Notes: a model not told the origin generated them from the letters alone. A stretch of DNA of 64,000 nucleotides from Homarus americanus (GCF_018991925.1 NW_024732415.1:3105481-3169480); one strand, 5' to 3'; positions 33,603 to 44,232 are shown, counted from the stretch's first letter. Translations and numbers: made by a program.

Positions 33603-34005
33603 ATATTACTGAGTTGGCGTAGTTATATAAGAGTATTACTGAGTTGGCGTAGTTATATATGGGTATTACTGAGCTGGCGTGGTTATATAAGGGTATTACT
33701 AAGTTGGCGTAGTTATATAAGGGTATTACTGAGTTGGCGTAGTTATATATGGGTATTACTGAGCTGGCGTGGTTATATAAGGGTATTACTAAGTTGGCGT
33801 GGTTATATAAGGGTATTACTGAGTTGGCGTAGTTATATATGGGTATTACTGAGTTGGCGTAGTTATATAAGGGTATTACTGAGTTGGCGTAGTTATATAT
33901 GGGTATTACTGAGTTGGCGTAGTTATATAAGGACATTATTGAGCTGACGGAATTATATAAGGGTATTAATGAGCTGGTGTAATTATTTAAGGGGTATCAA
34001 CTTGA
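31973..34005. repeat. 30-bp TTGGCGTAGTTATATAAGGG minisatellite with higher-order repeats
   Basis: More than 60 copies of a 30-bp unit (TGAGTTGGCGTAGTTATA plus AGGGTATTAC). Three higher-order blocks each open with GATCGAAAAGTATGCTGGCG or a close variant (31978, 32887, 33351) and close with GAGCTGGTGTAGTTATTTAA then GGGGTATCA. Blocks 2 and 3 each carry an (AT)n array of about 78 bp (33049-33126, 33521-33598) at the same place, after GCGTTGGTGTATAT; block 1 has none. A 10-residue NYANSVIPLY repeat on the minus strand is an artefact of the 30-bp period. Confidence 0.95.
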
Positions 34006-34405
34006 TCATTTAATTCAGGGAGTTGATTCAGGGGGTAGAACTAGCGGGTGACACAGCGGGTACATTCAAAGTGGTGAATATACTTAGGGGTTGACTCAAG
34101 GGATAGATTTAGGAGGTGGACTCGGGGATGATTTTAGGAGGTAGACTAAGGGGGTAGATTTAAGGGTGTTTGACTTACGGCGTATAATTAGTGTATTAAA
34201 TAAGAGGTAGATTTAGGGCGTTCACGTGGGGGTATAATTAAGAGGTTGATTCAGGGGACAGAATTAAGGGCTACTCTCAACTGGGGTAGATTTAAAGGGT
34301 TGGTTCAGGGGATACAATTAGGGGGTTGAATCAAGGGGTAGAATTAGGAGGTTAATTCAAGGGATAGAATTAGGGGTTGGATTCAGGGGGTAGGCTCAGA
34401 GTGGA
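34006..34405. repeat. Degenerate GGGGGTAGAATTAGGGG array
   Basis: Words such as GGGGGTTGATTCA and GGGATAGAATTAGG recur about every 24-28 bp, heavily mutated. It follows the 30-bp array without a gap. Confidence 0.75.
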
Positions 34406-34862
34406 GGGGCAGTGTTAGAATTAATGCACCTCTTCAGCATCATTATTGTGTAAATGACGTTTTAACTCCAAGACGGATCCATTCACCATTAAATTTATAG
34501 TAATTATTTAAAAGAAAGGGTTTGGAGTCATAAGTTTTACTCTGTCATGTTGTAAAAACCAGAAGAGTCGGGTGAAAAGCCATAAATATATCGTTCTTTT
34601 AGGAGATAATGTTAAAGTAAGATAAAACACACCAGCAGGTGAAGGTTTAGACAGATGTTTAGTTTATAGTTTAAGAAGTTTACATAGTGAGATTTTTATA
34701 CTTGGACGTCTTTATGGGTTAAGTTTTATGGACGTAAAATATTCTATACCATATATCAAGTTAAACCGTAAATTATTAGATCTCTGTTTAGTATTTAGTG
34801 GAATAGTAGTATTAAATTTGTAACTGTATTAATAATGGGAAGTGTTTTTGTTATCACCATGG
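34406..34862. other. AT-rich sequence, no gene seen
   Basis: Nothing recognisable. Confidence 0.4.
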
Positions 34863-34988
34863 ATATTAACACCCACGGTAAGAGATGTTTGGCCCCAGAC
34901 CGTATTAACACCCACGGTAAGAGATGTTTGGCCCCAGACCGTATTAACACCCACGGTAAGAGATGTTTGGCCCCAGACCGTATTAACA
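34863..34988. repeat. 39-bp array, three identical copies
   Basis: Three exact copies of a unit with CACCCACGGTAAGAGATG and TTTGGCCCCAGACCG. The period is a multiple of three, so frames run through on both strands. Identity implies recent duplication. Confidence 0.93.
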
Positions 34989-35876
34989 CAACTCTATACT
35001 GAAGTGAGACACGTGATACAGTAGTATGATATTGAATATTGGTGTAGATGACGAAGTGAGTTAGGGTCACTTCAGTTACTTGTTTAAGAGACCTTGTGGC
35101 GATATGATAGCTAAAACTGCTATAATAACTGTTTATGTTAATACTTAACTGTTTGGTGGTTAAATCATAAATATTATCAAAACAATAATTTAAGTAAGTA
35201 AATGTCAATAATTTGTTTACTGAACTTCTTACCTTTACATGAACAAATGATGAACAGTTGATGAGGAAGCTCATTTACACGCCTGGGTCACCTTGCTCAC
35301 ACATGAAAACGTAAGTTAAATCACTACAAAATACTAATTAAATATTCAAGGATCCTCGACATCCCTCCTCACTTTGTTACTCCCAACATATACAACAAAC
35401 CTGTGTCGTTTTACCCTCAACTGCTACGTCCAATATCCACAGATTTATTTCGTCTCTCACCATATTGAGTACCAAGCCACTCTGACAACACTTCAAATCT
35501 GTGTTTACAATCGACAGGATTTTCTACTCGATTGTGTTACAACTCTCCATTGAGCCACACTCTTACAATAACCAATGTAACCTGACCTGATACTCTCGCT
35601 GACCCCTTTTCTCTCATTCTCTCCCTCTCACTGCTAGTACACACTGTCTACTGCCCCTTACCCTACTACTACTACTACACACCACTTTCCCTCCTGCTAG
35701 CCTCTCACACAACCTCAGCCACGCTTCACACGCACACACACCATGTTTTAATTACACTAACTGGTATTCTTTATTTTTTTTACATGAAAGTTTCTCAATT
35801 ATTAGGTGATTCTGTCATCTCGAGGCTCTTTTGTTTTCGTAATTTATGTATATTTACTTTTATATAAGATACAAAC

Positions 35877-35880
<4 letters not shown>
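34989..35880. other. Unique sequence, no gene seen
   Basis: C/T-rich around 35.57-35.75 kb, with ACTACTACTACTAC near 35664. No coding signal. Confidence 0.4.

Positions 35881-35883
<3 letters not shown>

Positions 35884-35940
<57 letters not shown>
35884..35940. repeat. (GT)n microsatellite at a SINE-like tail
   Basis: About 27 GT units. On the minus strand it is the (CA)n that immediately follows the 3' end of the dispersed element at 35941-36062. Confidence 0.95.
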
Positions 35941-35941
<1 letters not shown>

Positions 35942-36062
35942 ATTCGTTATGCATTTCCACAGTTTTGTAAATCGCTAACTGTAATTTGGTAGGGAGGTGT
36001 GGGTGGCCGTGGACTATCCCCTGTCCCTGCACTCTGGCAAAGCTGGTTAATTCACAAAGTTA
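35941..36062 (-). mobile_element. SINE-like dispersed element, 5'-truncated, (CA)n tail
   Basis: On the minus strand it reads GGCCACCCACACCTCCCTAC, then CAAATTACAGTTAGCG, then GTGGAAATGCATAACGAA before (CA)n. It aligns with 44012-44160 (minus), which reads ACCACCCCCACTTCACTACC, CAAATTTCACCTCTAAG and GCGGAAAATACATAAGAA before (TA)n. This copy lacks the tRNA-like head. Confidence 0.6.
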
Positions 36063-36885
36063 TATATAGTTTATTATTTTTGTAAGTTTTTCTTCATATA
36101 TCGTGTACTGTACATGTATTTACCTCCTATAACGTGTCCTCAATTGAGCCACTTAAGAAAACTAAGAGAAATATCCATTACTAAGATTTCATTATTCTCT
36201 TTTAACAATGAACTTTCAATGAAAAGTATATTAGTTTATTACTCTAATAAACGAGTTAATGCGAACATTATTGTCCTGGGAAAGTTGGTGTCTAGGCTAG
36301 TGTTATCATGAGTTGTTCCTCGTGGTGTAGTGCCTCGGTAGAGAATCTTTGTGGGGATCTAAGTTTTACGAAGCTGCCAGTTAAAACACTTTTGTTGGAA
36401 TGTGTAACTCACTTTTGTTTTAAGGCGTAACTGTCATGTGACGTCGCTTCAAACTCATTTAATAACATAAGACAGATCTAACATAACCAAACAATCTGAT
36501 TACAGCAACTTACAAACTACACTATGAAGCAATTATTATATATATTTGTCAATTAACTCCTTGAGGGAGAACCCAGTCAGCTTCTAGCCTACACACTTGA
36601 AAGTTCTTGCTACTACCTTATGTTTAGCCTCAACCCAGAGTTTCACCCCACGGAACAGATCCCAATTTACTTAACAAGGAACCCTTATGGAAATAAGCTT
36701 ATGGTGGCTTCCTTGTGATAGCCTTGGTCATTTTGTTTATCTGTACTGTACTGTATGTGAAGAGAAGCGCGTGATTTTACAAACATAAACTTAACGATAA
36801 CCTTTCGTTTTGGTACCAACTTTGAGCCTATCTCGAGTACCCCCCCATTGCTATTAACGACCTTAAGCATTTTATTTTGGCTAAC
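36063..36885. other. Unique sequence, no gene seen
   Basis: Short frames only; none has a recognisable motif. Confidence 0.4.
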
Positions 36886-37030
36886 ACCAGAGGTTTTTAT
36901 TATGGCTAACGTCAGGCGATTTGATTCTAGTTAACGTCGGAGGATTTTATTCTAGGTAACGTCAATGGATTTTATTCTGGCTAACGTCAGATGAGTGTAT
37001 TCTGGCTAGTGCCAAACTATTTTATTTAGC
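36886..37030. repeat. Degenerate 26-bp GGCTAACGTCAGAGGATTTT array
   Basis: Five copies of TTTTATTCTGGCTAACGTCA-like words at about 26-bp spacing. Confidence 0.8.
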
Positions 37031-37299
37031 TGAGGGGAACCCTTAACGACCGGAGGATTCAGGTTTCATATCAAAACTCATTGAAATAGACGGTTTAAAT
37101 TTTAGGCCTTACATAAGTTACTCCTTACCATTACTCTATGGAGCGGTACGAAAGAAAATGTAAACTGAATGGTAAACTATACTATTAAGACCATGAACTA
37201 TAACTGATTTATCATTTCACCACACTTAGCTTTACGTTATAATAAAGCGGTGACTGTCGTCCTCAGCCAGAGACTGTTAGAAAGCTGGGTATGTCATGT

Positions 37300-37660
37300 T
37301 TGCTGTGTTAAAGTCTTTGATTTATATCTGCTGTCTGTCATAAATGCTTGGTTAATATCTGTAATCATAAGTGGCAGGTTTGTGTTCGCCGTTATACATC
37401 GTTAGTTCAGGTTGATTTATGCCTATTGTCATAAATTGTTAGTTTGTGTTTGCCGCCATGAATTGCCAGCTCATATCTGCTGTTATAAATCGTTGGCTTG
37501 CGTTTGCTGTAGTGAATTATTGGTTCGTGCCTGCTGCCACGAATCGTTAGTTCGTATCTGCTGGCATTAATGGTCGGATCCTGTCTGCTGTAAAAATCTT
37601 TGGATCCTCTGCTGTCATGAATTGTTGGTTCGTGTCTACTGTCCTAAATCGTAAATTGGT
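37300..37660. repeat. Degenerate 29-32-bp CATAAATTGTTGGTTCGTGT array
   Basis: About ten diverged copies of a unit built as GTCATAAATYGTTRGTTYGTG followed by TYTGCTG. A clear but old minisatellite. Confidence 0.75.
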
Positions 37661-38270
37661 GTCTGTCATCAAACTGTTATCCCGTACACAGTCTGTCATT
37701 CTCTGCTCTAGCTGGCTTGGTGGCCACAACCTTAAATCAGAGGAAGTACTAAGATAGATGATAGTAGAAAGGATGGCAAAGGACACAATAATTTATATTA
37801 CTATATCTACAAGTATTAAAAGACCTAACCGTCCTGTCGGAAATTCGAAAAAAAAATCAACAAATTCAAAAGTAAGATTTAGAATTCCCATATTTTAGTT
37901 TTCTTTCTTTCTTCACTTACCGTATTGTATTCAGTAAGTGGTCTATTACGAAGCCTATAATTCATTTAAAATGTCCTGGCCGCTCCTCCCGCTTGCAGCT
38001 GATCAGTTGATACATAATGGCGGGAGAAGGGAATGAAGGACTGCTATATATTTTTCTAAATCCGATAATATTTCTTCATAATTAGCAATTCATTTCATTG
38101 CCAACCACTCGTTACCTTATTGAATATATTTATGAACCCAGGGGACAATATATCTTTTCATTTAATATTTCGATGGAATTGGTTATATCCACCTGTGGCC
38201 CCTTGGGGTTCATTCAATCAAGGCTAAGTAGTTGTATTTTGGGTTATTGTGTAAAAAGAAAAGAAAAAAA
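37661..38270. other. Unique AT-rich sequence, no gene seen
   Basis: Includes CTTGCAGCTGATCAGTTGATACATAATGGCGG near 37992, but no frame or splice context supports a gene. Confidence 0.35.
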
Positions 38271-38985
<715 letters not shown>

Positions 38986-39495
38986 TCCTTTTGTTTTCAA
39001 AGTTTTCGTCTAGAGCAAGAATCTTCGTCGACGTACTAGCTTCCTACATCGACATCTTGACTTGGAGGTTAGGTAGTTTGGTTAGGGCGTTATCTTACCT
39101 TATCGTCAACAGATGGAGCATGTACATGGCATCGTCGTCTTTGCGTGCAAATTACCAAGTAGATCTACATCCTGACACATTTGTGTGCAGTTAATGGTAA
39201 AATGCAGGAGGTCCCATGCCTTAAAAAGAATCCCCTTCTGAAACTTCGTCAGGATTTTCTTGCTAATGGTTATGGCCAAAATCTCGTGGAGAAATATCCA
39301 TGAATAAGCGAATATCATCATATTGATTATCACAAGAACGAAACACAGGGCGATACAGATTAACATTATTACGTAGAACAAAAGTAGTACACCAACCACA
39401 GCGAAGGACGAAGACGAAGCAGGTTATGAATACTGCAATATGATTAATTACCATAGACCCCCCAAAAAATGCAACTATATACGCGTTACACATCT
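38986..39495. other. Higher-complexity segment, possible decayed coding remnant
   Basis: Mixed composition with several CGTCGACG-like CpG words. On + a 27-codon piece at about 39219-39300 reads CLKKNPLLKLRQDFLANGYG and resembles a helix-rich L-R-x-x-F-x-x-N-G-Y element seen near the C-terminus of some retroelement RTs (such as Penelope-like). The similarity is too short to assign. Confidence 0.2.
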
Positions 39496-39898
39496 AATAT
39501 TAAAAAAAATCCCCGTTTCAAACTCGATATTACAGGTATACTACAACACAAGAACACGTATATCCAGACCATAAGGTGAGATGTACACTTTCCTATTTCA
39601 GCTTGTCTGGCGTGTGTACGTATACACTATACAAATCTATACAAATATACACCAACTCTGGATCACTAAGATAAAGTGTTGTACATCACAGTAATTTGTC
39701 CTCGTGTTACAGAAATTAGCTACGCAATCTTTATATGTCTTGTTACCTGTTTGTATATTGCTAGTGTGTGTGTGTGTGAGTGAACCCAAGACTGGTAAGG
39801 GACACCTCCTGTCAGGATTTTCATATCATGTCACAGTCAATAAGCTCGTAAATATTATACAACTTTAAAACTTAGATAAACACACACACACACACACC
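39496..39898. other. AT-rich sequence with short GT/CA runs, no gene seen
   Basis: (GT)n near 39765-39778 and (CA)n near 39881-39896. The latter immediately precedes the truncated retrotransposon copy. Confidence 0.5.
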
Positions 39899-40135
39899 AG
39901 TGTATTCACTCCCAGTAAACACTACTTCTTGCACTGTCACTATGTTGAAATGCACTGTAGTTTGAGCTTTTCCCCATCTAGTTATTATATATCTATTTGT
40001 ATCACTTATGTTACTTGTATATAATTATTTGTAATTCGAAACCCATTCCCCCATTATGTAACTGTATATTTTCAGCCTTCTGGCTGCCAAGCTCTTTCAA
40101 TAAACCGTTAATTATTATTAGTATTAGTATTAGTA
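39899..40135 (+). mobile_element. 5'-truncated copy of the CR1/jockey-like retrotransposon (3' UTR only)
   Basis: About 235 bp matching the 3' untranslated region of the minus-strand element at 40874-41115. Shared words include GTGTATTCACTCCCAGTAAA, CACTGTCACTATGTTGAAAT, GTATATTTTCAGCCTTCTGG and TTCAATAAACCGTTAATTAT. Ends in (ATT)/(AGT)n. It lies in the opposite orientation, with the two tails facing across about 740 bp. 5' truncation is typical of target-primed reverse transcription. Confidence 0.85.
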
Positions 40136-40140
40136 TTACA

Positions 40141-40179
<39 letters not shown>

Positions 40180-40180
40180 A
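40136..40180. repeat. (CA)n microsatellite next to retrotransposon tail
   Basis: About 18 CA units directly after the ATT/AGT tail. Confidence 0.95.
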
Positions 40181-40667
40181 ATAAGCAGCTGTCAAAAGCT
40201 TATGATGTTTTAATGCGTTGGCCTGCGAGGGATTCGCTCTTTTCCCAGAAAGTTCAAAAACGTGAAAACGGGGGTTGGTGGAGGCTGCTTGTGTTCTGTG
40301 TTAACCAAGCGGAAAACTAGACAAAAACATAGAGAATCGGTTTTTCTTTACAGGTGAATAAATCTGTTTCATTTCCCTGTACATTTCCTCTGTCATCCGG
40401 ATGAACAAACACGCTAATAACATTTTATGTCTTAGTGACTCAAGTTCATCTTCCGAGAATTAGATTACTTTGTATTTGTATTTATTAGTGAATGGAAAGC
40501 TTTATCTCAATTATGTACTTATTAGTATGTGCGTTTTAGTAAAGGTTTGAGGTTTTATTAAAAAATAGAAATACCATTTATGTATTTCTCGACAATTCAA
40601 TTGGTCTAGTTACAGGGTCGATCATATAGATAATTATGATACAAAATGTGAATAACATCGTTACCAA
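40181..40667. other. Unique sequence, no gene seen
   Basis: Lies between the two facing retrotransposon tails. No motif seen. Confidence 0.4.
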
Positions 40668-40737
40668 TTAAACTTAACCTAACCCAGTTTTGGTGTAGTT
40701 ATGTTGTAATGTTATAGTGAACGACGTCTTAAAAGAA
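40668..40737 (-). repeat. Dispersed repeat 'AAGGCGTCGTTTA', copy 3, with TTAGG-like end
   Basis: Minus strand: TTAAGACGTCGTTCACTATA then AACTACACCAAAACTGGG then TTAGGTTAAGTTTAA. Aligns with copies at 7.95 and 43.43 kb and again abuts telomere-like pentamers. Confidence 0.5.
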
Positions 40738-41115
40738 AAGAAAACAAAAACAACCATTTATGAACTAATTTCAATTAAGTCGAATAAAACAACAAGTTTT
40801 TCTTATTTGGAAATAAAACGTCATTGAGTTTTAACGTTTAATCAGACGATCATTTTTATTCAGTGTGTGTGTGTAATAATAATAATAATAATAATAATTA
40901 ACGGTTTATTGAAAGAGCTTGGCAGCCAGAAGGCTGAAAATATACAGTTACATATTTGGGGAATGGGTTACGAATTACAAATAATATACAAGTGACATAA
41001 GTGACACAAATAAGACATATAGTAACTTAGATGGGGATCAGCTCAAAATACAGTTCATTTCAACATAGTGACAGTGTAGGGAGCAGTGTTTACTGGGAGT
41101 GAATACACTGATTTA

Positions 41116-41391
41116 TTACATGTTATTGATAATTTTTACAATGGTTGGGACTGGGCTGTTCTTATAGCGATCAGTTCGTGCACGTATGGGCTGGATGCGG
41201 TTGTGGTGTCGAACAGCAATTCTCGGACAGGGGATCTCAGGTGGTAGTAGGGGCCGGTGTCGGGGATGGTGTAGAAGCTTCTTACCAAATTTGCAGATGA
41301 GGTCGTGGTGATGGTCAGTGAGAGTCGAAAGGGTCAGTGTGTTGAGCGCTTCTTGATATGTGGAGTAGGAAGGGAGAGAATAATCTTGCAT
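41116..41391 (-). CDS. Out-of-frame C-terminal part of the same reverse transcriptase ORF
   Basis: Overlaps the end of the RT frame in another phase. Reads SYSTYQEALNTLTLSTLTDH, then FGKKLLHHPRHRPLLPP, then ARTDRYKNSPVPTIVKIINN before its stop. This tail (a Y-Q-E-A-L helix, an H-R-x-L-L-P-P segment and a T-D-R-Y-x-x-S-x-x-P terminus) is the usual ending of such RT ORFs in decapods, to my knowledge. A single indel in about 41360-41395 accounts for the split. Its ATG is not a real start. Confidence 0.8.
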   Translation of the reverse strand: MQDYSLPSYSTYQEALNTLTLSTLTDHHHDLICKFGKKLLHHPRHRPLLPPEIPCPRIAVRHHNRIQPIRARTDRYKNSPVPTIVKIINNM

Positions 41392-42704
41392 GCCCTCTTT
41401 TGCATTTTTTCTAGGTGTTTACGTTGTGTGGCATTTAGGGAGGAAGACCAGGTGGGGGAGGCATAGGTGAGCTTGGGAAGTATGAATGTTGTGTAAACAC
41501 TGAGGAGCTCGGGTGCAGGAACTCCGAGGGACTTGAGTCGGCGGAGGAGGTGGAGACGGAAACTGGAGGATTTGACAACTTCACTGACGTGTGGTTTCCA
41601 ATTTAGTTTGTTGTCTATGGTGACGCCGAGGAGCTTCGTGGAATCTACAACCTGGAGTGTGTTCGGACCTAGGGTAATGGAAGGAGGTGGGACAATGTCG
41701 GAGGAGAGGTTGATGTGCATAACCATTGTCTTGGTATGGTTGATGGTGACATGGTTGTTGGTGGCCCAGTTTTGGAGACTGTTCAATAAATCCTGAAGGG
41801 CGGTATAGTTGGGAGCGGAATTGTTGACGCTGATCCCAATGGTGGAGTCGTCGACATATTTCCAGCGAGCAGGGGCTTCTCTTAGGGCATCATTGATGAG
41901 CATAAGGAAGCAGAGTGGTCCCATCTTGGTGCCTTGGGGGACGCCACAGGTGAGTGACTGAAAGGTGGAGACAGCCCCTCGGAAGCGTACAGCTTGGCGT
42001 CGGTCACTGAGGAAGTCTGTAAGCCATGGTATGAGACTTCTCCGAAGCCCGAGGTCAATAGCTTTGTTTATGATTATATTGTGGTCGACTAGGTCGAACG
42101 CTTTAGTGAAATCAATGAAGGCGACAGCTACAGACGTTTTTCGTTTCTCGAGATGGCGGTATATGTAATCGAGAAAGCTGACAAGACAGTGAGTGGTGGA
42201 GGAAGTTTTCATGTTGCCAAATTGCTGAGGGTCTACGACTCCTGCAATATCAGCATAAGCCCAGTCAAACACAAAACTTTCACAGATTAGGCTGGGTATT
42301 GGGGTGATTGCAATAGGTCGTAGCTGATTTAAGGATTGTGGGCTGGTTGACTTGGGCACTGGTGATACATAAGAGGTCTTCCAGTCAGCTGGGCATCTGG
42401 CTTGACTGAGAGAAGCATTGATGATGGAGCAGAGGGGTTTAGCAAGCTCCGGGGAGAACTCCTTGAATAGTTTCATTGGTAAGTCAATGGGGGTGGTAGA
42501 GCGTTTTAATTTTAGTTTGTCCAGGCGTTTTGCTACGTCAAATTCCTCTACTAAGTCAGTGGGAAGGGGGGCTGGTAGGTAAGCAGGGAGAGTGGTTGTG
42601 TCAAGCCGTGGGAGCGTCTGGCATATAGTAGCGAAATGGTTATTTGTTTGCTCAGCTGCGTCAACATTAGTGAGGTGGCTAAGGAAGGGGAGGGGGTGTG
42701 TCAT
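41334..42704 (-). CDS. Reverse transcriptase of a non-LTR retrotransposon (partial, frameshifted)
   Basis: 456 codons from the first ATG. The sense frame continues upstream through LCGLNN into the CA tract, so this ATG is probably internal and the N-terminus is lost. Copies RNA into DNA at a nicked target site. RT domain about residues 110-370: RPIAITPIPS at 129-138; first catalytic Asp in AFIDFTKAFD (195-204, D198); CGVPQGTKMGPL (253-264); catalytic pair in YVDD (283-286); then INHTKTMVM (321-329), LLGVTID (358-364) and NWKPHV (368-373). The thumb region includes YTTFILPKLTYASPTW (404-419) and QRKHLEKMQKRACKIIL (427-443). From about residue 443 the frame goes wrong and stops after 13 codons; the expected C-terminus continues in the next frame. 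All catalytic Asp residues are present. Clade inferred from motifs, not from a tree. Confidence 0.92.
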   Translation of the reverse strand: MTHPLPFLSHLTNVDAAEQTNNHFATICQTLPRLDTTTLPAYLPAPLPTDLVEEFDVAKRLDKLKLKRSTTPIDLPMKLFKEFSPELAKPLCSIINASLSQARCPADWKTSYVSPVPKSTSPQSLNQLRPIAITPIPSLICESFVFDWAYADIAGVVDPQQFGNMKTSSTTHCLVSFLDYIYRHLEKRKTSVAVAFIDFTKAFDLVDHNIIINKAIDLGLRRSLIPWLTDFLSDRRQAVRFRGAVSTFQSLTCGVPQGTKMGPLCFLMLINDALREAPARWKYVDDSTIGISVNNSAPNYTALQDLLNSLQNWATNNHVTINHTKTMVMHINLSSDIVPPPSITLGPNTLQVVDSTKLLGVTIDNKLNWKPHVSEVVKSSSFRLHLLRRLKSLGVPAPELLSVYTTFILPKLTYASPTWSSSLNATQRKHLEKMQKRACKIILSLPTPHIKKRSTH

Positions 42705-42745
42705 ATTGTTTAGTCCACAGAGTGTGTGTGTGTGTGTGTGTGTGT

Positions 42746-43410
42746 AAGACAGACAAGTTGACAGAAAGATTGAGAGTTACACCAGACAGCGAATGACAGT
42801 CATCAATAATGTAAGCAGATATATCCCTAAGCGCCATGCCACTCCTCTTACCCACATTAGCAGGAATACAAGCAGGAAAAATCTCCGGTAATCGTCCTTC
42901 AGTTAATCCCTTTATTCCAAGCTTGGGGAAACCTCGTGGGGATTGGGATTGAGTCAGGGGTAGTGAGATAGCTTGTCTGTACGTTGGTGTGGGCGTCTCT
43001 TGGGGGATTTTTATAGGTGGGGTTTGGGGGCGGGGAGAATGTGATAGTGGGGAGGAATGGTGGGGAAGAGTGATGGGGAGGGGGAGTTTGGAGTGGAAGG
43101 ACGTGTGTGTGTGTACGTGTGTGTCTGTGTACAAATATAACTACCTACATACCATACTTTCATAACCCTTATAACTACCTTACTACCATACTCCACCATT
43201 AACTATCATACACTACCATAATCCACTATAGCCTATCCCTCCATCTCTATCTAGCCACTTGCACTACCATACTTCCATACGTCTCTTCATTACTGCCATA
43301 TCACTAACTAAACCCCAGACGTTCCACCGCCACATCGTCCTTGAAGTCAACTGAAGTTTTTGTTGAATAGAGATAACTTATTGCTCTTATTGTTATAATT
43401 CAATGGTAAT
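42746..43410. other. Unique sequence with short GT run, no gene seen
   Basis: G-rich around 43.02-43.12 kb with (GT)n at 43104-43125. From about 43140 to 43310 ACTACCATACT-like words recur loosely. The minus-strand 151-codon frame at 42679-43134 is low-complexity at both ends and has no recognisable domain. Confidence 0.4.
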
Positions 43411-43530
43411 TAATTCGTATCTGGTAAAGTGTGCCCTGTTTTATTTAAGGCGTCGTTTACTATCATAAAAAAGCAAAACTATACTAAAATTAGTTTGGGT
43501 CAGGTCAGGTTAGGTTTAGTTTTGTATAAA
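43411..43530 (+). repeat. Dispersed repeat 'AAGGCGTCGTTTA', copy 2, with TTAGG-like end
   Basis: GTGCCCTGTTTTATTTAAGG then CGTCGTTTACTATCATAAAA then ACTATACTAAAATTAG, followed by GGGTCAGGTCAGGTTAGG. Aligns with 7941-8022 over about 80 bp. Confidence 0.6.
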
Positions 43531-43648
43531 ACTATTCATATATATCGTATGTATTTTTATGATCTACAAGATCGCTTATGGCCGGTCAGAAGTATCCAAA
43601 AAGAGACAAATACATAGCAGTTATGGCAATTATCTCCTTTTAGATTTA

Positions 43649-43651
<3 letters not shown>

Positions 43652-43731
<80 letters not shown>
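43652..43731. repeat. (TA)n microsatellite
   Basis: About 40 TA units. A second array of about 41 units lies only 190 bp away at 43923-44005. Confidence 0.97.
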
Positions 43732-43734
<3 letters not shown>

Positions 43735-43921
43735 CAACTTCAAGACCGGCTGTTGGGTCCAATTTAGAGCAAGTGGGATGAATGAAGGAGCAGGATTGAA
43801 GGAATTGAAAGCACGGGGGGTATTGAAGGAGTGGTGAGTGTGTGATGGACGGGAGGTGGAGGAGGATGGTGTCGTTTTTATACTGGAGAGAGAAGTGAGC
43901 TAGTCTGACTATTTATCTTTG

Positions 43922-43922
<1 letters not shown>

Positions 43923-44009
<87 letters not shown>

Positions 44010-44011
44010 TT
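43923..44011. repeat. (TA)n microsatellite at the 3' end of a SINE
   Basis: About 41 TA units, then TATTTATTTATATATAG, merging with the minus-strand 3' end of the SINE at 44012-44232. Confidence 0.95.
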
Positions 44012-44232
44012 ATATATAGTGCCACTTTATGTTTGTTTCTTATGTATTTTCCGCAGTTATGATCTTAGAGGTGAAATTTGGTAGTGAAGTGGGGGTGGTA
44101 TTGGGATGGTCCCTCTACCAGGGCGAAGCCAAGTAACTCAATATAATATATTAACAGTTCACAGTGTCCAGAAATCAAACCTTTACCTAGGCACCTACTT
44201 AGAGGTTAAAACCACTACACCACCAGTCGTTC
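44012..44232 (-). mobile_element. tRNA-derived SINE with (TA)n tail
   Basis: On the minus strand it starts near 44230 with ACGACTGGTGGTGTAGTGGT (A-box-like, 44204-44226), then a B-box-like GGTTTGATTTC (44171-44181). The body then runs GAGTTACTTGGCTTCGCCC, ACTACCAAATTTCACC and GCGGAAAATACATAAGAAAC before (TA)n. The body matches 35941-36062. Box spacing of about 25-30 bp is short but acceptable for a decayed tRNA-like head. Non-coding; it would depend on another element's RT. Confidence 0.65.

Larger units (their letters stand above)
40874..42745 (-). mobile_element. CR1/jockey-like non-LTR retrotransposon, 5'-truncated
   Basis: Runs on the minus strand from the (CA)n at 42721-42745 to an (ATT)n tail at 40874-40899. 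It keeps an RT reading frame (42704-41334), its shifted C-terminal part (41391-41116), a 3' UTR with AATAAA and the (ATT)n tail. Endonuclease and any first ORF are missing. The coding similarity starts right after the (CA)n (LCGLNN before the ATG), so either truncation occurred into a CA tract or the tract grew at the junction. It is mostly intact, so fairly young. Confidence 0.9.

Noticed and set aside
33496..33936. 146-codon minus-strand frame with NYANSVIP repeats
   Set aside because: Direct consequence of the 30-bp satellite period; ends in (AT)n-derived Tyr-Ile repeats.
41533..42168. Plus-strand frames of 67-87 codons inside the retrotransposon
   Set aside because: Antisense shadows of the RT coding frame.
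42679..43134. 151-codon minus-strand frame overlapping the RT start
   Set aside because: Begins and ends in TH/TP-rich microsatellite translation; the only RT-like residues belong to the other frame.
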